The translations under genes and the position numbers were made by a program. Shown in pieces: positions 23,830-35,024 of a DNA stretch of 64,000 bases (its first letter is position 1; the number at the start of each line of letters is the position of its first letter). The notes below the pieces were generated by a model. It worked only from the letters and a program-made list of their open reading frames with translations. It was not told the DNA's origin and made no database searches. The stretch is from Stutzerimonas nitrititolerans (GTDB taxonomy: Bacteria; Pseudomonadota; Gammaproteobacteria; Pseudomonadales; Pseudomonadaceae), in NCBI RefSeq assembly GCF_003696285.1, contig NZ_RFFL01000017.1, forward strand, positions 24,245 to 88,244. Reading direction: 5' to 3'.

Positions 23830-24159
23830 GCGCTTCACTGCAGTCTGCGCCGCAAGCGCGCGGGCCATATCCGCCGTGGCTTTTGCTGCGGCGCCTTCTC
23901 CCTCGTCCGAATATCCACACCTCGGAAAGGCACCCTGGCCGCAATTCGCTGTCACTTTAGCTGACCCCTGACGCTCTGTTCGATTGAATCGGCGATAGCT
24001 CAGACGCCCCAGATGCCGCCATACCGGTACTGCTTCTTCCCCTGTCGGGTCGTTGCCACAACCGATTCGCGAGGTCTGGCGCAGAGCACGCATCGGTCAT
24101 CGACAGCACAGGCACCGAAAACAGCAGCCAGCGCGCGGCCAGACGACGAGGAGATGTTC
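23830..24159. other. Intergenic region pcaD-cioA
   Basis: About 330 bp without a convincing gene. I see no full ANR box (TTGAT-N4-ATCAA) and no clear sigma-70 pair. A short inverted repeat CGATT-G-AATCG lies at 23981-23991; it resembles half of a PcaR box but is too short to call. AGGAG at 24148-24152 serves cioA. Confidence 0.5.
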
Positions 24160-25599
24160 ATGTTCGGATTGGAGGCTCTCGAGCTTGCGCGAATCCAGTT
24201 CGCCTTCACCATTTCTTTTCACATCATCTTCCCGGCCATCACCATCGGCCTGGCCAGTTACCTGGCGGTGCTGGAAGGCCTGTGGCTGAAAACCCAGCGC
24301 CCGCTCTATCGCGATCTCTACCATTTCTGGATGAAGATATTCGCGGTCAACTTCGGCATGGGGGTGGTCTCGGGCATCGTCATGGCCTACCAGTTCGGCA
24401 CCAACTGGAGCGCCTTTTCGGAGTTCGCCGGTAGCGTTACCGGCCCCTTGCTGACTTACGAGGTGCTGACGGCATTCTTCCTCGAAGCGGGTTTTCTCGG
24501 CGTCATGCTGTTCGGCTGGAACCGCGTCGGCCCGGGCCTGCATTTCTTCGCCACGGTGATGGTGGCGCTCGGCACGCTGATCTCTACCTTCTGGATTCTG
24601 GCGTCCAACAGCTGGATGCATACGCCTCAGGGCCACGAGATCATCGACGGCATCGTGGTGCCGGTGGACTGGTTGGCGGTGATCTTCAACCCGTCCTTCC
24701 CGTATCGCCTCACCCACATGGCGATCGCGGCGTTTCTCGCCACGGCTTTCATGGTGGGGGCGTCGGCGGCCTGGCACCTGCTGCGCGGCCGGGACAATCC
24801 GGCGATTCGCAAGATGCTCTCGATGGCCATGTGGATGGCGCTGATCGTGGCGCCGATCCAGGCCCTGGTGGGTGACTTCCACGGGCTCAATACGCTGGAG
24901 CATCAGCCGGCGAAGATCGCCGCGATGGAGGGGCACTGGGACAACTCTTCCGGTGAGCCGACGCCGTTGCTGCTGTTCGGCTGGCCCGACATGGAGCGCG
25001 AGGAAACACTCTACAAGGTCGAGATTCCCTACCTCGGTAGCCTGATTCTGCAACACAGCCTGACCGAGCAGGTGCCGGCGCTGAACGAGTTCCCTCCCGA
25101 GGATCGCCCCAACGCGACGATCGTCTTCTGGACGTTCCGTATCATGGTCGCGCTGGGTCTGCTGATGATCGCCACCGGCCTCTGGAGCCTGTGGCTGCGC
25201 CGTGGCGATCGGCTGTTTCATTCCCGCGCCTTCCTGCGGCTGGTGCTCTGGATGGGCCCCTCGGGGCTGATCGCGATTCTCGCCGGCTGGTTCACCACCG
25301 AAATCGGCCGTCAGCCATGGGTCGTCTACGGGCTGATGCGCACCGCCGACGCCGTGTCCAATCACGGCGCCGAACAGCTTGGCTTGACGCTGGCGCTGTT
25401 CGTGCTGATCTATTTCGCGGTGTTCGGCGTGGGCTTCGTTTACGTGTTGCGCCTGATCGGCAAGGGCCCGGTCATGGACGAAGGCAAGGAGACCGGTATC
25501 GGCGGACCGGGTCAGAAACGCACGCCGGCACGGCCCATCTCGGCCGCCGACGAGGCGATTGCGCACGAGCATGGTGACCAACTGGGCGAGGGGAATTGA
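24160..25599 (+). CDS. cioA: Cyanide-insensitive bd-type ubiquinol oxidase subunit I
   Basis: The 479-residue membrane protein begins MFGLEALELARIQFAF and has about nine helices. The N-terminal region holds heme-ligand histidine in TISFHIIFPAITIG, and the short Q-loop has QPAKIAAMEGHW with the quinol-site Lys/Glu pair. The short loop and lineage match CioA, a high-affinity oxidase that resists cyanide. The second ATG (24160) is chosen because AGGAG is 7 nt upstream; the ATG at 24154 is too close. A hydrophilic tail of about 40 residues extends past the last helix. Confidence 0.94.
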   Translation: MFGLEALELARIQFAFTISFHIIFPAITIGLASYLAVLEGLWLKTQRPLYRDLYHFWMKIFAVNFGMGVVSGIVMAYQFGTNWSAFSEFAGSVTGPLLTYEVLTAFFLEAGFLGVMLFGWNRVGPGLHFFATVMVALGTLISTFWILASNSWMHTPQGHEIIDGIVVPVDWLAVIFNPSFPYRLTHMAIAAFLATAFMVGASAAWHLLRGRDNPAIRKMLSMAMWMALIVAPIQALVGDFHGLNTLEHQPAKIAAMEGHWDNSSGEPTPLLLFGWPDMEREETLYKVEIPYLGSLILQHSLTEQVPALNEFPPEDRPNATIVFWTFRIMVALGLLMIATGLWSLWLRRGDRLFHSRAFLRLVLWMGPSGLIAILAGWFTTEIGRQPWVVYGLMRTADAVSNHGAEQLGLTLALFVLIYFAVFGVGFVYVLRLIGKGPVMDEGKETGIGGPGQKRTPARPISAADEAIAHEHGDQLGEGN

Positions 25600-25601
25600 G
25601 C

Positions 25602-26609
25602 ATGGGTGTCGATCTTTCGCTGATCTGGGCCGTGATCATCATCTTCGGCATCATGATGTACGTGGTCATGGACGGGTTCGACCTGGGTATAGGCATTCTT
25701 TTCCCGTTCATCCGCGACGAGTCCGACCGCGATGTGGCGATGAACACCGTGGCACCGGTCTGGGACGGCAACGAGACCTGGCTGGTGCTCGGTGGGGCGG
25801 GGTTGTTCGCGGCATTCCCGCTGGCCTATTCGGTGGTGCTGTCGGCGCTGTACCTGCCGATCATCTTCATGCTGATGGGGCTGATATTTCGCGGCGTGGC
25901 CTTCGAGTTCCGCTTCAAGGCCAGCAAGGCGCGCCAGCACGTCTGGGACAAGGCCTTCATCGGTGGTTCGCTGGTGGCGACTTTCTTCCAAGGCGTTGCA
26001 TTGGGGGCGTTCATCCACGGCTTTCCGGTCGCCGACAGGGCATATGCTGGGGGGGCGCTGGACTGGCTGACGCCGTTCTCGGTGTTCTGCGGGCTGGCGC
26101 TGATCGTCGCCTATGCCTTGCTGGGCTGCACGTGGCTGATCATGAAGACTGTCGGCGACCTGCAGAAGCGCATGCACGACCTGGGGCCGCCACTGGTCTG
26201 GGCGGTGCTGCTGGTCACCGGGATCGTCAGCCTGTGGACGCCGCTGACGCATCCGGCGATCGCCGAGCGCTGGTTCAGCATGCCCAACCTCATCCTGTTC
26301 ATGCCGGTGCCGATCCTGGTGCTGCTGTGTGCCTTCGGGCTGCTGCGGGCGATTGCCCGTTACGCTCACTACACACCGTTCCTGTTCACCCTGGCGCTGA
26401 TTTTCCTTGGTTACAGTGGCCTGGGCATCAGCCTCTGGCCCAACATCATCCCGCCGGACGTGAGTATCTGGGAGGCTGCCTCGCCGCCTGAAAGCCAGGG
26501 GTTCACGCTGGTGGGCGCGCTGCTGATCATTCCGCTGATTCTCATGTACACGGCCTGGAGCTACTACGTGTTCCGCGGCAAGGTGAGTGCCGACGATGGC
26601 TACCACTGA
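25602..26609 (+). CDS. cioB: Cyanide-insensitive bd-type ubiquinol oxidase subunit II
   Basis: The 335-residue, eight-helix subunit starts MGVDLSLIWAVIIIFGIMMYVVMDGFDLGIGILFPF, and the GFDLG signature is diagnostic of CydB/CioB. WDGNETWLVLGG and GVALGAFIHGF are also conserved. It pairs with CioA and lies 2 bp after it. Its last 14 bases overlap the DUF2474 gene. Confidence 0.95.
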   Translation: MGVDLSLIWAVIIIFGIMMYVVMDGFDLGIGILFPFIRDESDRDVAMNTVAPVWDGNETWLVLGGAGLFAAFPLAYSVVLSALYLPIIFMLMGLIFRGVAFEFRFKASKARQHVWDKAFIGGSLVATFFQGVALGAFIHGFPVADRAYAGGALDWLTPFSVFCGLALIVAYALLGCTWLIMKTVGDLQKRMHDLGPPLVWAVLLVTGIVSLWTPLTHPAIAERWFSMPNLILFMPVPILVLLCAFGLLRAIARYAHYTPFLFTLALIFLGYSGLGISLWPNIIPPDVSIWEAASPPESQGFTLVGALLIIPLILMYTAWSYYVFRGKVSADDGYH

Positions 26610-26799
26610 GCGACCTCGCGGCTCCGAAACGGCGCAACCCGCCAGCCGAGCGCCCGAAACGGGTGCACCGCCGGTCAGACCGTTATGGCAGCGACTGACC
26701 TGGCTGGTGGTGATCTGGGCGGCCAGCGTGATGGCGCTCGGCGCACTGGCCTGGGGGATTCGCCAGTTCATGCAGGCGGCGGGGCTGAGTACACCCTGA
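26596..26799 (+). CDS. DUF2474 small membrane protein of the cio operon
   Basis: The 67-residue protein has a proline-rich head and a single membrane helix (LTWLVVIWAASVMALGALAWGI). Its size and position match DUF2474 proteins that follow cioAB, which are thought to be CydX-like small subunits. The ATG at 26596 lies inside the end of cioB, so the gene is translationally linked. The role as an oxidase subunit is inferred from context. Confidence 0.75.
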   Translation: MATTERPRGSETAQPASRAPETGAPPVRPLWQRLTWLVVIWAASVMALGALAWGIRQFMQAAGLSTP

Positions 26800-26905
26800 C
26801 TGGCGACGAGCGGCTGCGGCCGGTCATCGTTCGTTCATCTTCTGTGGTTAGGTTCTGGCATGCACATTGAATGATGCAGACCAGCTCCCAGCAGAGGACT
26901 CTCCG

Positions 26906-26992
26906 ATGGACGATTACCAGGACGAAATTCTCGAATGGCACGCCGCGCAGCAGGATTATCCGGAGCCTGCCGAGGATGCCTTCGAGCTCTGA
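26906..26992 (+). CDS. Possible 28-residue acidic microprotein
   Basis: An ATG preceded by AGAGGA opens a 28-codon frame beginning MDDYQDEILEWH and ending PAEDAFEL. The product would be strongly acidic and soluble. The ribosome-binding site and spacing (7 nt) are good, but a frame this short can arise by chance and I know no family. It lies 107 bp after the DUF2474 gene and converges on the AraC regulator. Confidence 0.4.
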   Translation: MDDYQDEILEWHAAQQDYPEPAEDAFEL

Positions 26993-27001
26993 TATTCACT
27001 G

Positions 27002-28039
27002 CTAGCTCTGCTCGATCCGCCGTTGCGCGCGACGGTATTCGCCCGGCGTCTGGCCGCTCCAGCGTTTGAAGGCACGTTGAAAGGCTTCCGCCGACGAGAA
27101 CCCGAGCAGCCAGGCTATCTCGCCGAAGGCCGATTCGGTGTCGCGGATATAGGCCATGGCCAGGTCTCGGCGAGTGTCGTTGAGAATCTCGCGGTAGCTG
27201 GTGCCTTCCTCGGCCAACTTGCGTCTCAGCGTCCAGACCGGCAACTTCAGCCGCTCGGCGAGCTGCGGCAGATCGGGCTCGTGCCCCTTGAGCAAGGGGC
27301 CGAGCAGCTGCGTCATGCGTTCGCGCAAACTGCGCGTGCGGGTGCGCTGCTCGAGTTCGGCTTCGCACAGCTCCAGCAGGTGATGCCAGGTGCCGGGGCA
27401 ATGCTCGGGATTGCGCAGCGCCAGCATGGTCTTGTCCAGCCGCAGCTGGTTGCCCGCCGCGGCAAATTCCACCGGACAGCCGAACAGCGCCTCGTAACGC
27501 AGCGCGTGATCCGGCTCGTCGAACTCTATCCGTACCAGCGTCGGCCGTACCGGTTGTGCAGCGATTGCGCTCAATTGGCTGATCCAGCTGGCCAGCACGG
27601 TATCGACGACGAAACGGTTGTAGGCGTTGTAGGGGCTGATGGAATAGAAGCGCAGCCAGGCGCCTGTCGCATCCTCCTCGAAGGCCGAGCTGCCGCGATA
27701 ATTCGAGGCATACAACGGTTCGAAACGGATCAGCGCGCGTGCCGCCTCGCGCACCGTAGGTGCCTGGGCCGCGGTAACGCCGGCCAGGCCGACATGGGGC
27801 GGGGTTTGCAATCGCCCCATTTCCAGCCCTAGCGCAGGGTCGCCGGCCAGCTGGATCGCGGCATGACCCAGGCGCATGTAGCGCGGGATCGAGAGCCTGG
27901 CACGGGGTTCGGCGAGTCTCGCGGCATCCAGCCCATAGGCTTCCAGCAACGGCTGCGGATCGAGCTGCTTTTCCCGCAGCGCGGCGCTCAGGCTGTGCAC
28001 GAAGCCCACCGAAAGATCGCCCAGCCTGACGCGCATCAT
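27002..28039 (-). CDS. AraC-family transcriptional regulator
   Basis: The 345-residue protein has an N-terminal ligand domain of the Arabinose_bd type (about residues 20-205, with PRYMRLGHAAIQLAGDPALGLEMG) and a C-terminal double helix-turn-helix (LPVWTLRRKLAEEGTSYREI and IAWLLGFSSAEAFQRAFKRWSGQTPGEYR in two parts). The ATG at 28039 overlaps the stop of the upstream hydrolase gene by 4 nt (ATGA), so the two are coupled. Its target is unknown; the hydrolase or the divergent fadH are candidates. Confidence 0.87.
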   Translation of the reverse strand: MMRVRLGDLSVGFVHSLSAALREKQLDPQPLLEAYGLDAARLAEPRARLSIPRYMRLGHAAIQLAGDPALGLEMGRLQTPPHVGLAGVTAAQAPTVREAARALIRFEPLYASNYRGSSAFEEDATGAWLRFYSISPYNAYNRFVVDTVLASWISQLSAIAAQPVRPTLVRIEFDEPDHALRYEALFGCPVEFAAAGNQLRLDKTMLALRNPEHCPGTWHHLLELCEAELEQRTRTRSLRERMTQLLGPLLKGHEPDLPQLAERLKLPVWTLRRKLAEEGTSYREILNDTRRDLAMAYIRDTESAFGEIAWLLGFSSAEAFQRAFKRWSGQTPGEYRRAQRRIEQS

Positions 28040-29046
28040 GGGCGTGCCTGCAGCCAGCGGTTGTGCAGCTGCACCGGCGGGCCGTGACGGTGTCGTGCCG
28101 GTTGCCGCGGCGAACCGACCAGATTCCACGGCATACCGAGGGTGTGGACTTTCAGGCGTGGCGTAATGCCTGCCGGTTCCAGCGCGTTCGGGCAGCTGGA
28201 TTCAGGGTCTGCCAGGGCGCCGGGCATCACGATGAAGTCGGCATCCTCCGGTGGGGCCTGCCGATAGCCGTCGCAGCCGAGCGCTACCGCGAGCCTGCCG
28301 GCCGCTGTGTCCAGCGTGACGGCGCGCCTGTTCCCGGGTGCTTCGCTGTAACGGCGTTCGTAACGGCTGAGCGCGTACTTGTACTGCAACGGGCCGATGG
28401 GCTGGCCCTGGTGATCGAAGGTCAGGCTGACCTGCCGCAACGGCCCCGTTCCCACGTGCAGGCGCTGTCGTTCCAGATGGGGTTCGGGCAACACGATGGA
28501 GCCGGCCACCAGGGTGACCGCGTAGTCCCTGGCCAGGCCACCAAAGATCGTCTGGTAGTCCTCGGCCATCCGCCCGGCCTTGATGCGCAGGACTGCCTCG
28601 GTGCGGCGGTCCTTGCTCTGGTTGTCGAGCAAGGCGCGCAGGAACTTCCAGGGGTTGCCCAGCGCGGTCCATTGCATGGCGTCGCGCAGGCTGCGGGCCT
28701 GTTGCACTTCAGCCCGCTCGCCGAGCGCGAAGAGGCCGGTGCCGACATGTTCTGGAAGCACCACGATCGTTCTTTCATTCAGCAGTCCGGCAGCGCGGGC
28801 CTGTTCGAGGTAGGTGGCGAAGCGCATGTGCAGGCGTTCTCGGCTCTGGTAGTCGGCCGGGAGCAGCTTCACCTCAATGGCCAGCAGGTTGCCCGCGTCG
28901 CCGGGAGTACCTTCGTTCTCGATGGGCAGCGTGCGCAGGTCGGACAGTAACGGGCCGCTGCGGCGGTCCTGGGTCCAGACGAGGTAAGTCGCCAGCGCCA
29001 CGGCGCCCAGTACGAAGGGAACGAGCAGTTTGAAGGTGCTACGCAT
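28036..29046 (-). CDS. Carbon-nitrogen hydrolase (nitrilase-superfamily) with N-terminal membrane anchor
   Basis: The 336-residue protein starts MRSTFKLLVPFVLGAVAL, a single membrane helix or uncleaved signal. The nitrilase triad is visible as Glu99 (VVLPEHVGTG), Lys223 (QYKYAL) and Cys258 (VALGCDGY). Such enzymes hydrolyse or condense amide bonds. The body should lie in the periplasm. The ATG at 29046 is preferred to one 57 bp upstream because the helix begins there. It is coupled to the AraC gene. Substrate unknown. Confidence 0.75.
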   Translation of the reverse strand: MRSTFKLLVPFVLGAVALATYLVWTQDRRSGPLLSDLRTLPIENEGTPGDAGNLLAIEVKLLPADYQSRERLHMRFATYLEQARAAGLLNERTIVVLPEHVGTGLFALGERAEVQQARSLRDAMQWTALGNPWKFLRALLDNQSKDRRTEAVLRIKAGRMAEDYQTIFGGLARDYAVTLVAGSIVLPEPHLERQRLHVGTGPLRQVSLTFDHQGQPIGPLQYKYALSRYERRYSEAPGNRRAVTLDTAAGRLAVALGCDGYRQAPPEDADFIVMPGALADPESSCPNALEPAGITPRLKVHTLGMPWNLVGSPRQPARHRHGPPVQLHNRWLQARP

Positions 29047-29064
29047 GATTCGAGGCTGCGCTGA

Positions 29065-31299
<2,235 letters not shown>

Positions 31300-31563
31300 G
31301 CTGGCGCCGTTTCGGTCGCAGGCAGGCTGAAACGTCTGTCTGCGCCATCACAGTTTCCCCGCGCCGCCCGACGAACCACCGGAACGACCGGGGGCGCTGC
31401 CAACGGAGTCACATTGCCCGTCCGGACTTTTCTCCTAAACTTGCCCCGACATAGTTACAGCGCCTGCTGTTGAAACGGTTTGCCTGCCTTGCCAGGTCGA
31501 CTTCATCCGTTGCTCGGCTGTTTCAGGCAATTGCGGCTCGGTGAGCCAGAGGGGATATCGGAC

Positions 31564-32925
31564 ATGCAGATCAAACCGCAGACGGTCGAGGCCGTACTGT
31601 TCTTCAATGACGGCGGTATCTGCAAGGAGATGTTGTACCCGGAGTTCGAAGCCATACTCGACGGCGTGGTGAACTTGCCGGAGTACGCCGACCAGCAGAT
31701 GCGCGCCGTTTATGTGCTGGTCAACGGACGCCTGCAGGTTCGTGCGGCGGTGTTCTTCTACCTGGATTTCAACGAGGACGGCTCGGCGGACAGCGGCTGG
31801 AACATCCCGCTGCGCAGCCTCGCCGAGCGGAGCGGACGCGGTCCGGACCTGGGCGGCGGCGCGATACGCCTGGCCTGCCGCAGCCAATGTCCGGTTTCCT
31901 GGCAGCAGATGCATCTCTGGGACCCGGAGCTGACCTCGGGAAACAACCATTTCGCGCTGTTGCGCGACCGTATCAAGCGCAACCAGCTGGGTCTGCTGGT
32001 CGAGGAAGAAGTGCCCCAGGCAGTGCCGACCGATCGCCTGCAGGTGGTCGCCGAGGAAACCTGGTACGCGCCGGCCCAAGCCGCCAAGGTCGCGGCCGTG
32101 AAGGCGGAGAAGCTCCAGCAGGAGCAGCGACTCAAGGCGGCTCAGTTGATCAAGCAGCAGCGCGCGCGCATCGCCAGCCTGGAGCAATTGCGTGAAGCGG
32201 ATATCGCCAAGCTGCGCGCACTTGCCGCGGAACAACAGGAGCGCCTGCAGCAGGAGATTCACGAGTTACAGGAGCGTCTGCGGCAGCAGGAAGAGCTCAA
32301 TGCAGATCTGCAGGCGCAACTGATTGGCCAGACGGACAGCTTCCGCAAGCATCGTGAGGAGCTGAGCCAGCAACTGCGCATGCTCGAGCGCAACGGTCGC
32401 GCCGAAGCCGAAGCGGCTCGTGCCGCATTCGCGAGCGAAACCCGTGAGCAGGTCGAAGCGGCGGTGGCCGAACTCAAGGAACAGATCGCCATCCGCGACG
32501 TGGAGCTGGCCTACCGCAACGAGCTCGATACCCAGTTGCAGGAGGAAATCGAGCAGCTCACGCAGGCGCGGGACAAACTGGCTGCAAACAGCGCCGAGCG
32601 AGTGCTCGAGCAACTTTCAGGGCAGGGCGTGCAGTTCATGGCCTATCACCCCGGCGCCGGACACCTGACCATCGCCTTGCACGACATCGCCACCTATCAG
32701 AAGAACCCGCTGGCCTATGCCGCTGCCAGGTGCGCTGTCTCGGAGGAGCAGTATCGGCAATGGCTGCAGCATTATCAGGAGCCCAGTTGCGTGGCCAAGT
32801 TGGCGAGCGGCGAGCGCTGCGCAATGCCGCTGGACAAGATCGACAGTCCTGGCCGTTTCGTCGTCGGTGAGACCAACTGCTGCGCTCGCCACCGGGCGCG
32901 GGATCGGTTGCGCACCGGCAGTTGA
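31564..32925 (+). CDS. Conserved coiled-coil protein of unknown function
   Basis: The 453-residue protein has an N-terminal globular part (residues 1-165) followed by a long heptad-rich, Gln/Glu/Ala-rich coiled coil (about 180-350). A C-terminal part contains paired cysteines: Cys in EPSCVAKL and GERCAMPL, then NCCARHR, which resembles a metal-binding knuckle. AGAGGGGA precedes the ATG. I recall an equivalent gene between fadH and the desulfhydrase in P. aeruginosa, uncharacterised. Database labels such as chromosome-partitioning protein rest only on the coiled coil. Confidence 0.83.
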   Translation: MQIKPQTVEAVLFFNDGGICKEMLYPEFEAILDGVVNLPEYADQQMRAVYVLVNGRLQVRAAVFFYLDFNEDGSADSGWNIPLRSLAERSGRGPDLGGGAIRLACRSQCPVSWQQMHLWDPELTSGNNHFALLRDRIKRNQLGLLVEEEVPQAVPTDRLQVVAEETWYAPAQAAKVAAVKAEKLQQEQRLKAAQLIKQQRARIASLEQLREADIAKLRALAAEQQERLQQEIHELQERLRQQEELNADLQAQLIGQTDSFRKHREELSQQLRMLERNGRAEAEAARAAFASETREQVEAAVAELKEQIAIRDVELAYRNELDTQLQEEIEQLTQARDKLAANSAERVLEQLSGQGVQFMAYHPGAGHLTIALHDIATYQKNPLAYAAARCAVSEEQYRQWLQHYQEPSCVAKLASGERCAMPLDKIDSPGRFVVGETNCCARHRARDRLRTGS

Positions 32926-33863
32926 GTGCCTTGGTCTCGAGCGCTCCCTTCGACCTGCCATCGGCTCCGCTTCAGTTGCTGACGCTCGACTGGCTACAGC
33001 AGGCCGGTGTCGAGGTCGCCGTACTGCGCCTGGATCGGGTCGATCCCGAACTGTCCGGCAACAAGTGGTACAAGCTTTCTCATCATCTCGCGGCTGCTCG
33101 TGAAGCGGGTTGCCCGGGCCTGCTCAGCCTGGGCGGACCTCATTCCAATCATCTGCACGCGCTGGCGGCTGCCGGCCGCCGCTACGGATTGTCCACGGTC
33201 GGCCTGCTACGGGGCACCGAGCAGTTGACGCCGACAGTGGCGGATCTGCTCGAATTCGGCATGCAGCTGCACTGGCTGGGTTATGGCGGCTACCGCGCGC
33301 GCCATCGGGACGATTTCTGGACGCCATGGCTGGAATGCTACCCGGGCTACCGCTGTGTTCCCGAGGGCGGCGGCGGGCTGGTCGGGGCGTTGGGCTGTAT
33401 TCCGCTGGTCGCGCAGCTCGACGCTCAACTGGGTGAACTGGGTTGGAGCGACCACCACGGCTGGTGGCTCGCCGCCGGCACCGGTACGACGCTGGCGGGT
33501 CTGGTCATCGGCGAGGAAGGGCGACGCCCGGTTTTCGGTGCGCTGGCGGGACCGCCCTCGCATGCGGTTGCCCGGCAGCTCGGCAACCTGTTGGGCGAAG
33601 CAGGGATGCCGGACGGCGGCTACCTGTTGCTTGATGCCAGTCGCGGCGGTTTCGGTCGTTTCGACAGTGCCCTGATCAGCTTCCTGAAGGAGACCGAACA
33701 CGCCAGCGGCATCCCGCTGGAGCCCGTCTACACGGCAAAAGCCATGATGGCGTTGCGCCTCTACGTGGAGGGCGGTTATTTTTCCCGGGGTACCCGACTC
33801 GTCTTCGTCCATACCGGCGGCCTGCAAGGCCGGCGTGCTGCCCTGGCGCAGTGGCCGAGTTGA
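32922..33863 (+). CDS. PLP-dependent ACC deaminase/D-cysteine desulfhydrase family enzyme
   Basis: The 313-residue fold-type II PLP enzyme has the lysine region LSGNKWYKL (Lys51 is the likely Schiff base), SLGGPHSNHLHALAAAGRRYG, and the phosphate loop AAGTGTTLAGLVIG. Family members desulfhydrate D-cysteine or deaminate ACC. Sequence alone does not settle the substrate; desulfhydrase is more usual in pseudomonads of this context. The TTG start overlaps the previous stop (TTGA), and an in-frame TTG nine bases on is possible. Confidence 0.83.
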   Translation: MSALVSSAPFDLPSAPLQLLTLDWLQQAGVEVAVLRLDRVDPELSGNKWYKLSHHLAAAREAGCPGLLSLGGPHSNHLHALAAAGRRYGLSTVGLLRGTEQLTPTVADLLEFGMQLHWLGYGGYRARHRDDFWTPWLECYPGYRCVPEGGGGLVGALGCIPLVAQLDAQLGELGWSDHHGWWLAAGTGTTLAGLVIGEEGRRPVFGALAGPPSHAVARQLGNLLGEAGMPDGGYLLLDASRGGFGRFDSALISFLKETEHASGIPLEPVYTAKAMMALRLYVEGGYFSRGTRLVFVHTGGLQGRRAALAQWPS

Positions 33864-33894
33864 GTACCGACCGATCGTTTCTGGAAGTTTATGG

Positions 33895-35001
33895 ATGAAC
33901 AAGCCTCTGCACCCCGACCAGCTACGCAGCCTGACGCCCCTCAATGCGCTGTCGTCCCGACAGTTGCAGGAGTTGCGCAAGCAGTTGATCCCCCAACCCT
34001 TGCTCGCGGGAGAGCTGCTGTTCGGACCGGACAGCGCCCCGACGTCCAGCTATTTTCTGCTTGCCGGTGCGCTTGCATTGCAGCACGACGATGGCGAGGA
34101 GTGGCGTCTGCACGCCGGTACGATGGAAAGCCTCCATGCTCTCTCGGCCGGCTCGCGGGTAAGGCGGATACGGGCGCTGGACGATTGCAGCCTGCTGGTC
34201 ATCGACAGCGGCGAGCTGGATCGCTTGCTGGCCTGGCGCCAGAGTTATCAGGATCTGCTGCTGGAGCTTGCCATGGCGGGCGAGCTCACGGATTGGCTGG
34301 AGGAGGCGCTGGAGAACCCGCTGTTCGCCAAGGTACCTCCGGAAAATATTCGACGCATGCTCGGCGAGCTCGAGAGCATCGAGCTGCCGGCTGGATATGA
34401 ATTGCTGCGCGAGGGCGAGGGCGGCGATTGTTGCTATTTCCTCAAATCCGGTCGGGCAGAGGTCATCAGCGGCGTCGGCAGCGACCGGCAGGTGGTGGCC
34501 GAACTGGAAGTGGGCGCCTGTTTCGGCGAGGAGGCGTTGTTGAGCGAGCGTCCGCGCAACGCCAGCGTCACGTTGCTCGAGGATGGCAGCGTGTTGCGCC
34601 TTTCGCGCCAGGCGTTTCTCGCCCTGCTGAAGGCTCCGGTGGTGGCGGAGATCGATTATGCGGCGGCCACCGACCTGATCGATGCAGGCGCCCAATGGCT
34701 CGACGTGCGACTGCTCGAGGAGTACCAGCACGGACACGCGACCATGGCACTGAACATGCCGCTGCACCTGTTGCGACTCAAGGCCCGCTTGCTGGATGGC
34801 AGCAGGACCTATCTCTGTTACTGCGACAGCGGCAAGCGCAGCTCCAATGCGGTCTTTCTGCTGGCGCAACTGGGTTTCACCGTCCATGCGCTGAAGGGCG
34901 GGCTGGATGCCTTGACGGCGGGGCAGCGCCAAACCTTGCTGAGCGAGCAGGGCAGTGGCTATGTAGCGCGTTCGGGAGGGCGAATCGAGCGCAGCGATTA
35001 G
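33895..35001 (+). CDS. Cyclic-nucleotide-binding and rhodanese fusion protein
   Basis: The 368-residue protein has a degenerate N-terminal cNMP-like domain (about 15-125), a better cNMP domain (143-245) with FGEEALLSERPRNASV at the phosphate-binding cassette, and a C-terminal rhodanese domain with active-site loop CYCDSGKRS (Cys310). There is no DNA-binding helix-turn-helix, so it is not a CRP regulator. It probably couples a nucleotide or redox signal to sulfur transfer, but the function is unknown. GGAAG lies upstream of the ATG at 33895. Confidence 0.82.
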   Translation: MNKPLHPDQLRSLTPLNALSSRQLQELRKQLIPQPLLAGELLFGPDSAPTSSYFLLAGALALQHDDGEEWRLHAGTMESLHALSAGSRVRRIRALDDCSLLVIDSGELDRLLAWRQSYQDLLLELAMAGELTDWLEEALENPLFAKVPPENIRRMLGELESIELPAGYELLREGEGGDCCYFLKSGRAEVISGVGSDRQVVAELEVGACFGEEALLSERPRNASVTLLEDGSVLRLSRQAFLALLKAPVVAEIDYAAATDLIDAGAQWLDVRLLEEYQHGHATMALNMPLHLLRLKARLLDGSRTYLCYCDSGKRSSNAVFLLAQLGFTVHALKGGLDALTAGQRQTLLSEQGSGYVARSGGRIERSD

Positions 35002-35024
35002 TCGCCATTCGTCGCTGTCATTCC

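Noticed and set aside
23830..24159. ANR/FNR box for cioAB
   Set aside because: No TTGAT-N4-ATCAA match was found; control by ANR cannot be claimed from sequence.
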